This document shows, piece by piece, positions 56,797 through 64,000 of a stretch of 64,000 nucleotides of DNA (position 1 is its first letter; the number at the start of each line of letters is the position of its first letter). This DNA is from Dictyoglomus sp. (GTDB lineage Bacteria > Dictyoglomota > Dictyoglomia > Dictyoglomales > Dictyoglomaceae), in assembly GCA_025060475.1 (NCBI GenBank), contig JANXBZ010000005.1:1-64000 (forward strand), read 5' to 3'. The notes beneath the pieces were generated by a model, which saw nothing but the letters and a program-made list of their open reading frames with translations, had not been told where the DNA came from and searched no databases. The translations under genes and the position numbers were made by a program.

Positions 56797-59468
56797 TTTT
56801 TCTTTTTTTCTTGTGTTTTTAAATGAGCTATATATAATCTTGCTCTTACCTCTAAGGAAGCAGTTTCAAGCATAGAAGGAGAGGGTTTGCTTTTCCATTC
56901 GTTTATTATCTTTTCTTCTATGCTCTCATACCAATCTTGAGTTTCTTTAGAAGTTTTTAAAAATGACAGATAATTACTTATTAGTTCTTTAATATTTTTC
57001 CACCTTCTTAGAATAAGCTCTACAAAAAACAATAGTATTATAACTAGCAATATTGGAAGGGTCAAATCTTTAGGTTTAGTAGAAAGAAATTCCCAAGGTC
57101 TAAATACTTCTTTTGGCTCTTTTAAAATTTTACCATTAGTAGTAGAGGTTAAAAGATGTGCTAATTTTTCATTAAAGGGTTTAGGAAGAAACTCAGGAGT
57201 ATTTGGAGAAAACCAAGATAATTTGGCAATAATTTTATCTTTTTCCCATAAAGTTATCTGATATTTCCCTAGAGTTTTTAGAGAAAATTTTCCTTGGTAA
57301 AAACCAGGCCCTTTTTGTTCTAACTCTCCTTCATACTCTCTGCCCATAGGGTCAGTTATTAGATATTTTATGTTCAAAAAGTTTTTATAATTACCATAAG
57401 AATCCGCGGATCTCAAGTTTATAATTCCCTCTTCTCCTTGTTGAGTAATACTTACCTGAATGTTGGGAATAAAATGGGGAATAGAATTCCTTAATAGTTC
57501 ACTCCAAAATCTTCCTAAATCTTTCCATTTCAACCACTCTTCTCCCCAATAAGATTTTAAAGCAGAGGTAAAGACAAAGACTTGTCCTAGTCCAAATTGG
57601 CCAAAGGCAAGAATTGGGTCTCCCATTGGAGAACTCAATAGAACAGGATAAGGATATTTTGAGGACGTGAGAACGTATCCAGATAAAGATGGAAATTCTT
57701 TTATTGCTGTAAATTCTTCTCTTTCTAATTTAGGGATAAATTTCTTTTCAATTATATTAGGACGGAGAAGAGCCTTTGTTTCAGAAAGAAGAAGTTGGGG
57801 AAGAGTTTTTAAATCCCATGTATGATAATATCGTCCATTTCCCCATTGGGCTATATCTCGAAGAAGAGAATAATTAGCATCCTCGCCAATACCAATAGTT
57901 GATATGGTAATCTTATTTTTAGAAAGCCATTTTGTAATTCCATAGAAATCTCCCCCTTCTGTTTGTCCATCGGTAATAGCAATTATATGCTTGTTTTTGA
58001 AGGGTAATTTTATTAATTCTTCTCCTGCTGCTTTTAAAGGAGGATATAAAGAAGTTCCCCCTCCTGCCTCAATTCTTGAAATCAATTCCGAGACTTTTTC
58101 CTTATCCTTTAAAGGCTGTAATGGAACAACCCATTGGTAAGCATGATCAAAGGCAATAAGTCCGAAATAATCTTCTTCATTCAAAAAGTCTACAACTAAA
58201 TGGGCGGATTCCTTTGCTAATTCTATTTTAGGTTCTCCTCCACTTAATGCTCCCATACTACCTGAAGCATCTATAACTAAAACTAAAGATACATTAGATC
58301 TTTTAAGAAACTGCTCAGGCCTTAAAGTTACAGGCAGAATATCTTCAAGGGGAGTTTGTTGATAATCTCCAGCAGAAAGACTCCTATCTCCTCCAAGAAT
58401 TAAGAGAGTTCCTCCCTTTTCTAGGACGAAATTTTTTATGAGATTTATCTTAGTCCATGAAAGACTTTTTATTGGTATATTATCTAAGATTAAAACTTGA
58501 TATTCCAGAAGTTTATTATCTAAGGAAGAATAAGGGTAATAATCATAGGAAAGATCCCAACCTTGAGCTTTAAGGGCTAAACCAAATATTGGTTGAAAAT
58601 CCTCTCCTGCTAGATAGAGAATTTTAGGTTTTCCCTGTACATATACAAAATTTGTTCCTTTGTTGTTTTCTAAATATGTATCATGGGGGGAAGAGATTTG
58701 AACATTTATACTATTAAGTCCAGGATTATTTGCTTTTAAATCAAAAGAATAGAAGTTATCTTCATTTAAATTGTTAAGCATATATTTATAGGTTTTATTC
58801 TCCCAAGTTAATTCTAAGATTACTTCCTTAATTCCATAGCTTTTTATATAAACTTCTACAGAAAAATATTGTCCTTGATGTACGATACTAGGAGCTTGTA
58901 TTTTCATTAAAGCAACTTCATTAAATCCTTTTACCTTTAAAGGATATATATCTATTTGAACTTTTTCTTCTTTTAATTTACTTAACATTTTTTCAGTATT
59001 TCCTACATTTTCTTGAAGATCGCTTATTAAGACAATTCTTAAAGGATCCTTCATTTCCCTGAGAGATAGTGCTGAAGAAATTGCAGATTCTATGTTTGTA
59101 AAATATGGTATTTCTATTCCTGAAATTTTATCAATATTTACTCTTTCTTTTAAACTTTCTTCAATATTCACATCTCCTGCGAAAGAAATTATTCCTACTT
59201 TGTCTTGAGGTTTCTTGAATTTTAAAGAAGAATCAATAAACTGAATGGCTTCTTCCTTTTCTTTTGATGAGATACTTAAAGACTGATCTAATAAAAAGAT
59301 AACATTTATTTGAGAATATGGGGCAAAGAATTGAAGACCAGAGAGAGATAAAATAAGAAGTAGTAATTGAATATTTCTTAAAAAAGCTTTCTTTATCGAG
59401 AATTTTTTGGCGAGTAAAATTAAAAATATAATTAAAATTAAAAAATATGGCCTCTCGAAACCTATCAC
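56793..59468 (-). CDS. Membrane protein with two VWA domains and a GATase1-like domain
   Basis: 891 aa, GTG start overlapping the upstream stop (GTGA). Two N-terminal helices (~8-20, ~31-48) precede VWA domain 1 with MIDAS DQSLS (61-65). A beta-domain follows, then a glutamine-amidotransferase-like region (~280-385; ILYLAGED, GGTLLILGGD), VWA domain 2 with MIDAS DASGS (400-404), another beta-domain and a C-terminal membrane helix near 825-842. Both metal sites look intact. Such proteins accompany MoxR ATPases and may be matured or assembled by them. Function unknown. Confidence 0.82.
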   Translation of the reverse strand: MIGFERPYFLILIIFLILLAKKFSIKKAFLRNIQLLLLILSLSGLQFFAPYSQINVIFLLDQSLSISSKEKEEAIQFIDSSLKFKKPQDKVGIISFAGDVNIEESLKERVNIDKISGIEIPYFTNIESAISSALSLREMKDPLRIVLISDLQENVGNTEKMLSKLKEEKVQIDIYPLKVKGFNEVALMKIQAPSIVHQGQYFSVEVYIKSYGIKEVILELTWENKTYKYMLNNLNEDNFYSFDLKANNPGLNSINVQISSPHDTYLENNKGTNFVYVQGKPKILYLAGEDFQPIFGLALKAQGWDLSYDYYPYSSLDNKLLEYQVLILDNIPIKSLSWTKINLIKNFVLEKGGTLLILGGDRSLSAGDYQQTPLEDILPVTLRPEQFLKRSNVSLVLVIDASGSMGALSGGEPKIELAKESAHLVVDFLNEEDYFGLIAFDHAYQWVVPLQPLKDKEKVSELISRIEAGGGTSLYPPLKAAGEELIKLPFKNKHIIAITDGQTEGGDFYGITKWLSKNKITISTIGIGEDANYSLLRDIAQWGNGRYYHTWDLKTLPQLLLSETKALLRPNIIEKKFIPKLEREEFTAIKEFPSLSGYVLTSSKYPYPVLLSSPMGDPILAFGQFGLGQVFVFTSALKSYWGEEWLKWKDLGRFWSELLRNSIPHFIPNIQVSITQQGEEGIINLRSADSYGNYKNFLNIKYLITDPMGREYEGELEQKGPGFYQGKFSLKTLGKYQITLWEKDKIIAKLSWFSPNTPEFLPKPFNEKLAHLLTSTTNGKILKEPKEVFRPWEFLSTKPKDLTLPILLVIILLFFVELILRRWKNIKELISNYLSFLKTSKETQDWYESIEEKIINEWKSKPSPSMLETASLEVRARLYIAHLKTQEKKKK

Positions 59469-61258
59469 TTAAATTTTAGACCTCCTAGGAATATGATTAT
59501 TTCAATTAAAAAAATAAAAAAGCAGAGAAATAAAAGATACGGAGTTAAAGACAGATTTATGAGACCTTTTTCTTTAATTTCAGTTTTTATATTATTATTC
59601 AACATAAACTTTGGTTTTATGTCTGATTCTTCTCTCGAAAACATGTTTACAGTAAATACTCTTTCTTTATTTCTGCTTTTAATTATATAAAATCCTAAGT
59701 CAAAAGTGTTATTGAACTCAATTATACCTATCTTATTTTCGTGTTCCCTTTCTTCTTTTGGGGTTTTAATAGTGTATATAGGACTACCATCTCTGATTAA
59801 CACTGTTTCCCCAGCTGATATTTTAAAATTATAGGATAAAGCTTGTTTTATTATATTGTAGATGAAGATAGGAAAAGAATCATAAAGATACCAGTCAGTA
59901 TCTAGTATTGAAAAAGGTAATATTACTGAGAAAATATCTTTTTTTTCATATATGAATCCAATTGGTCCCTTTTCACAATATAATAAAGGCTTAAAGTCTG
60001 AAGATTTTAGAATTAGTGAAGAAAATATATTTACATTTAAAGGATAGATAAGATTCATTATAGGAACGTCTTCCCAACTTATGATTTTTGTTTTTGTTAT
60101 TTTACCTGTAACTTCAAAATCAAAATTTTTGGGGGCAGAACCGATAAAAAGATAATTTCCTGCAGGAACATATTCGGGAATTAGTCTATCAAATACTATA
60201 AAATCATAATCAAGAAAATCTTCCTGGGTAATATATCTTTTTATATCTATATAGGTATTAGGAATTGCTCTCAATGCCTTTTCTAAAAAGGGATTTCCTG
60301 GAGATACCAATAGAATTTTAAATTTAAATACAGGTAGAAATAGATAAGCATTATTATCCTCTTCTAATTGATCTTTAAGTCTTAACTTTATTAACAACTT
60401 TTGGCTAATATAAGGAACTTCAAAAATTAAGTTCTTTATCTCTTTAGGTTTAATAATTATTTTGGTTGTGGTCCATAGCTTATTGTCATTCCATATTTCC
60501 AATGGAAATTCCTTTAAATTTTCAGAAAAATTTGATATTTCGACAAAGAGTTCTGCAATTTTATTATTTTTAGGAATAATCTCTGCTCTTGTTATTCCTA
60601 CATTATTTCCATCCTTTCCTATAATATGAACGTAATAATTATTTATTGAATTAGAAGGAAATGAAAATTTTGCATTACCATCAGAAAATATATGTATTTC
60701 TTTTGGGGTATTTGGAAGCAATGATTCACATAGTTCAATAGCGGATTCTATATTATTTCTTGTATACAATACCCTTAAGGCTTTTATATTTTTTTCAATC
60801 AGGTTATGTCTTATAGTAAAAGAAGAAACAATTTCTGGTTTCTTACCTATAATTATTAAGGCAACAGGTCTCCAGAATGGAATTTTCTTTAGAATTTTTA
60901 GTGCTTCAATTTTAACGTTTTCAAATCGAGAGGGGAGGATATCTCTAGAAGCTAAACTTGCAGAACAGTCTATTACTAAAATTACAGGTGAATTTATATC
61001 TCCTTTAAATATTATCTGAGGCTGAGCTAAAGAGAGAACTAGAAGGATAAGAGCTAAAATTTGAAGATAAAGAAGAATATTCTTAGGAAGCTTTTTAAAC
61101 CACTTGCCTGTGGGATTTTCTTTAAATATTTTTTCCCATAGTATCAAAGAGGAAATAGTAACTGTAATTCTCCTTGGTCTTATAAGATGAAGAATAATGA
61201 TTATGGAAACTAATGACAATAGCCATAGAAAATGAGGATTTGTAAAATTTATACTCAT
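59465..61258 (-). CDS. BatA-like VWA membrane protein
   Basis: 597 aa when started at the ATG at 61258, which overlaps the DUF58 stop as ATGA and has GAGG 9 bases upstream; an ATG at 61267 sits directly on that GAGG and is less likely. The N-terminal BatA region has a helix (~10-25) and the following RPRRITVTISSLILWE, a second helix (~63-78), then a VWA domain with MIDAS DCSAS (97-101). The remainder is a large extracytoplasmic beta region and a final helix near 575-595. It is coupled to DUF58 upstream and the double-VWA gene downstream. Confidence 0.82.
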   Translation of the reverse strand: MSINFTNPHFLWLLSLVSIIIILHLIRPRRITVTISSLILWEKIFKENPTGKWFKKLPKNILLYLQILALILLVLSLAQPQIIFKGDINSPVILVIDCSASLASRDILPSRFENVKIEALKILKKIPFWRPVALIIIGKKPEIVSSFTIRHNLIEKNIKALRVLYTRNNIESAIELCESLLPNTPKEIHIFSDGNAKFSFPSNSINNYYVHIIGKDGNNVGITRAEIIPKNNKIAELFVEISNFSENLKEFPLEIWNDNKLWTTTKIIIKPKEIKNLIFEVPYISQKLLIKLRLKDQLEEDNNAYLFLPVFKFKILLVSPGNPFLEKALRAIPNTYIDIKRYITQEDFLDYDFIVFDRLIPEYVPAGNYLFIGSAPKNFDFEVTGKITKTKIISWEDVPIMNLIYPLNVNIFSSLILKSSDFKPLLYCEKGPIGFIYEKKDIFSVILPFSILDTDWYLYDSFPIFIYNIIKQALSYNFKISAGETVLIRDGSPIYTIKTPKEEREHENKIGIIEFNNTFDLGFYIIKSRNKERVFTVNMFSREESDIKPKFMLNNNIKTEIKEKGLINLSLTPYLLFLCFFIFLIEIIIFLGGLKFK

Positions 61259-62133
61259 GTAAGCCATCCTCTTGATCTTAAATACTTTAGAAGAAGATCC
61301 TCTACGGGGAGAGAAGTTACTGTTCTTAAATACTCAATTCCATAATTTGATGTAAATTCCTCTAATTCTTTAAGAAATTTATCTAATTCTCGTTTATAGA
61401 TTTCTATAAGATTTTCATCTACCAATACTTCTCTTTTTTCGTTAGTTTCACAATCTACTAATAATAAATCTCCTTTAAGTGGAGGATTTATCTCCTCTTC
61501 TCCTAAAATTTGAATAGCATAAATAGAAAATTTTTTATATTTTGCCAATGAAAGTCCTTCTTTATAACCTGTAGGAGAAAGGAAATCAGAGATAACTATT
61601 AATACCCCTTTTCTTTTTTGCCAACTCAAGTACTGTTTTAATACATTATTTATATCGGTAATACCACTAGGTTTTATAATTTTTAATACTCGAAATAGAT
61701 TAAAAATGCTCTCTTTCTTTCTTTCTAATGATACAAGATTATTTATACTTTCTTGAAAGGAAGCAAATCTTATTTTTTCCCATGAAGAAAGGCCTAAATA
61801 TGCAAAAGCTAAGGCTAATTCTTTTCCATATAATAATTTTGAGGGTTTTCCAAATTTCATAGATAAAGAAGAATCTAAGAGAATATGTATATCTAAATCT
61901 TCTTCTTCTTCAAAAAGTTTTATAAGAAATTTTTCTAATCTTGCGTAAATGTTCCAATCTATGTATCTTAGTTCATCTCCTATTTGGTAATTTCTATAAT
62001 CTGCAAATTCGCTTCCTCTACCTACTTTTGGACTTTTTCTTTCACCAAAAGTTCCTGTGATTTTAATTTTTTTAGCAAAAAGTCTTAATTTTTCTAACTT
62101 TTCTATTAGAGATAAATCTAATTCTTCTTTCAT
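61255..62133 (-). CDS. DUF58 domain protein
   Basis: 292 aa. The DUF58 signature GRGSEFADYRNYQIGDELRYIDWN is spread over ~38-62, followed by a VWA-like core with HILLDSSLSM near 85-94. DUF58 proteins are the usual partner of MoxR AAA ATPases; the unit is thought to act on membrane VWA proteins, but the biochemical activity is not established. ATGA overlap with moxR upstream and with the BatA-like gene downstream. Confidence 0.9.
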   Translation of the reverse strand: MKEELDLSLIEKLEKLRLFAKKIKITGTFGERKSPKVGRGSEFADYRNYQIGDELRYIDWNIYARLEKFLIKLFEEEEDLDIHILLDSSLSMKFGKPSKLLYGKELALAFAYLGLSSWEKIRFASFQESINNLVSLERKKESIFNLFRVLKIIKPSGITDINNVLKQYLSWQKRKGVLIVISDFLSPTGYKEGLSLAKYKKFSIYAIQILGEEEINPPLKGDLLLVDCETNEKREVLVDENLIEIYKRELDKFLKELEEFTSNYGIEYLRTVTSLPVEDLLLKYLRSRGWLT

Positions 62134-63113
62134 CTTTCTATTTCAGGAATTTCTTCCAAAATTTCTCTTAAAATCTTTTCTACTGTAATACCCTCCGCCT
62201 CCCCCTCAAAGCTTAATATAATTCTATGCCTTAAGGCAGGAATTACAACTTTTTTAATATCTTTAAAACTTACATTACTCCTTCCTTCCCATAAAGCTAA
62301 AGCTTTTGCCCCTAATATTATTGCTTGAGCTCCACGTGGACTAGAGCCATATTTCACATATTTTTTAACTATTTGAGGAGATATTTCACTTTCAGGTTGA
62401 GTTGCAAGAACAATCCTTATAGCGTAGTCTTTGACCACATGAGAGATGGGAACCATTCTAACCATTTTTTTTAGTTCTTCAATTATAATATCATTAGCGA
62501 CCTTATTTACCCGTGGCATTTCTATGTTGGTGGTTCTATCTATAATTTCTAAAAGCTCTTCTCTTCTAGGATAACTAAGTTCTAATTTAAAAAAGAATCT
62601 ATCCATCTGAGCCTCAGGTAGAGGATAGGTTCCTTCCATTTCAATAGGGTTTTGAGTTGCTAATACAAAAAAGGGTTTCGGTAATGGATATACTCTTCCA
62701 CCACTTGTTACATTTCCTTCTTGCATTGCTTCTAATAGTGCAGATTGAGTTTTGGGAGTTGCTCTATTTATCTCATCAGCTAATAAAATATTTGTGAATA
62801 TAGGACCCTCTTGAAATTTGAATTGTTTTTGTTCCTTTTCATCAGTAATTATAATATTAGTACCTGTAATATCTGCAGGCATTAAGTCGGGTGTAAATTG
62901 TATTCTTGAAAATTTTAAATCTAAGACTTCACTTAAAGTTTTTACCATTAATGTTTTTCCTAAGCCTGGAACTCCTTCTAAAAGAACATGTCCTCCACAA
63001 AGTAAAGCAATTACTACATAAGTTATTATTTCTTGATATCCAACAATAATTTTATTTATTTCTTCTTGAATATTGTGAGTAATAGTTGCAAAATCCTCTA
63101 AAGTTAATTTCAA
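62130..63113 (-). CDS. moxR: MoxR family AAA+ ATPase
   Basis: 327 aa from a TTG with GGAGGG 8 bases upstream. Walker A EGVPGLGKT is at 46-54, Walker B LLADEINRA near 107-115, then PKTQSALLEAMQE and ATQNPIEMEGTYPLPEAQ as in all MoxR proteins, and a C-terminal lid. It acts as a chaperone-like ATPase for VWA-domain partners, of which this operon has two or three. It lies 15 bases after the edge gene. Confidence 0.93.
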   Translation of the reverse strand: MKLTLEDFATITHNIQEEINKIIVGYQEIITYVVIALLCGGHVLLEGVPGLGKTLMVKTLSEVLDLKFSRIQFTPDLMPADITGTNIIITDEKEQKQFKFQEGPIFTNILLADEINRATPKTQSALLEAMQEGNVTSGGRVYPLPKPFFVLATQNPIEMEGTYPLPEAQMDRFFFKLELSYPRREELLEIIDRTTNIEMPRVNKVANDIIIEELKKMVRMVPISHVVKDYAIRIVLATQPESEISPQIVKKYVKYGSSPRGAQAIILGAKALALWEGRSNVSFKDIKKVVIPALRHRIILSFEGEAEGITVEKILREILEEIPEIER

Positions 63114-63128
63114 GACTAGTTCCCTCCT

Positions 63129-64000
63129 TCATTCTGAGAAATAAGATTTAATTATTTCTTGTAAGTCTTGGGGAATAATCCTAGGATAAGTGGCATACTC
63201 TCCTCTATTGGTCACAGATGGATTTATGGGAGTAATACTCTTATTTTTATCTTCTTTTAGAGAGGGAGCCTCAAAAAGATAAATTTTCTTTTTTGATTCA
63301 TCCATTCCTTGAGAAGGAACATATATTTTCTCTGTTTCGACATTGAGACGGGGTGTAGGTTTTGAGCCAAGTTTTTCTTTTCTTTCCTCTATTCCTGGAA
63401 GAGATCCTCTTGATTCTTGGTTTTTTTCAGACTTATTGTACGAAGAATTAATATTTAAATCTTTAATTCCTTCTTCTTTTATTAAACCTTCTCCAGTTTC
63501 TTTATTTTCCATTCCTAAATTTTCTTGAAACTCTTTATTAGTAGTTTCGTTTAAAAAAGCACTCTTCTGATTTGCATAACTTTGAACTACTCCTTCCTGC
63601 TTTTTATTTTCTTCTTTAGTTTCAGAAGATATGTTTTTCTCAGAAGAAGTAATTCTTTTTTGTAAAAATTCTTCTATAACTTTTTCCTCTTCAAAGTTCC
63701 ATTCTGATAGAAGTTTTTCTAAAATTTTATCTTCTCTCTTTTCTGCTACAGATTTTTCTTTTTCTCTTTCTTCTTCTGTGAGTTTTTCACCTTGTATATT
63801 CTTAGAGACCTGTATTTTAGAAGGAATATCTTCTTTCTCAGTATTGACTATGTTTTTGGGGATAGAATTATAGAAATTCATTAGATTTAAGATTATAAGG
63901 ATAATCATTAAGATTGTAAGAATTAATAGAAATTTAGAGGGCTTCCATTTATAAGAGTTTCTTAAAGACTTACTGGAAAGTCTATTCTCAATGTCCGAGA
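63129..64000 (-). CDS. Membrane-anchored low-complexity protein (5' end outside window)
   Basis: The frame is open to the window edge, so the first in-window ATG (63908) is not necessarily the start. Upstream of it the frame encodes a Ser/Lys/Arg-rich stretch and a hydrophobic helix (LLILTILMIILIILNL, about 63930-63880), making a single-pass membrane protein. The rest, ~250 residues, is highly charged, Glu/Lys/Ser-rich and probably disordered, ending in a short conserved-looking IIPQDLQEIIKSYFS. I do not recognise a family. It is the first visible gene of the MoxR/VWA operon. Confidence 0.7.
   Translation of the reverse strand, partial: SDIENRLSSKSLRNSYKWKPSKFLLILTILMIILIILNLMNFYNSIPKNIVNTEKEDIPSKIQVSKNIQGEKLTEEEREKEKSVAEKREDKILEKLLSEWNFEEEKVIEEFLQKRITSSEKNISSETKEENKKQEGVVQSYANQKSAFLNETTNKEFQENLGMENKETGEGLIKEEGIKDLNINSSYNKSEKNQESRGSLPGIEERKEKLGSKPTPRLNVETEKIYVPSQGMDESKKKIYLFEAPSLKEDKNKSITPINPSVTNRGEYATYPRIIPQDLQEIIKSYFSE

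Overview
The window is a dense, AT-rich bacterial chromosome segment. Its proteins are rich in Lys, Glu and Ile, and almost all neighbouring genes touch or overlap. It combines gene orders known from Firmicutes (tmk-darA-holB-ricT, rny-ymdB-spoVS, DUF1385-prfA-prmC) with a complete-looking outer-membrane and lipid A cluster, plus ThyX, an archaeal/eukaryal-type ProRS and the small MoxR/DUF58/VWA cluster. That mix points to a thermophilic diderm. My best guess is Dictyoglomus or a close relative; a diderm Firmicute such as Halanaerobiales is the alternative. The genus is inferred from content and not proven here.

Layout. 1-277 is the end of an rRNA operon (23S 3' end, 5S, hairpin with T-run). 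A convergent PgpH-type c-di-AMP phosphodiesterase gene follows, then a tRNA-Gln with a strong promoter. 2417-14359 is a + strand run of housekeeping genes: a shortened GlmU, prs, rplY, degV, an R3H ATPase, tmk, darA, holB, ricT, a putative PD-(D/E)XK protein, rarA, a lipoprotein polysaccharide deacetylase and a PfkB kinase. 14476-19193 carries rseP, ispG, rny, ymdB and spoVS and ends in a clear terminator. 19313-28162 carries rpmE, thyX, tdk, DUF1385, prfA, prmC, sua5, rpiB, glyA, upp and murA.

28159-49592 is the envelope block. It holds a TamB-like gene split by a frameshift at a T8 run, a BamA with about eight POTRA domains, a short second Omp85-like protein, two Skp/OmpH chaperones, lpxD, lpxC, fabZ, lpxA, lpxB, two further LpxB-like glycosyltransferases, an MsbA-type exporter, a GnnA-like oxidoreductase, a TPR protein, lptB and a DUF3084 protein. 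Together these can make acylated UDP-GlcNAc and the disaccharide, flip it, and fold outer-membrane proteins. No LpxH/LpxI, LpxK, Kdo or LptA/C/F/G genes are in the window.

49604-54950 carries proS, dut, an EF-G-like GTPase, a DUF951 protein and proB. 54952-64000 is a minus-strand operon: an edge-truncated membrane protein, MoxR, DUF58, a BatA-like VWA protein, a large double-VWA membrane protein and a secreted phosphodiester glycosidase.

No intergenic stretch exceeds 300 bases; the longest are about 115-120 bases (14360-14475 and 19194-19312). I see no CRISPR array, insertion sequence, prophage or attachment site. The most useful corrections to a naive ORF call are the ATT start of rny, the CTG start of prmC, the T8 frameshift in the TamB-like gene and the internal starts of spoVS, msbA and the BatA-like gene.
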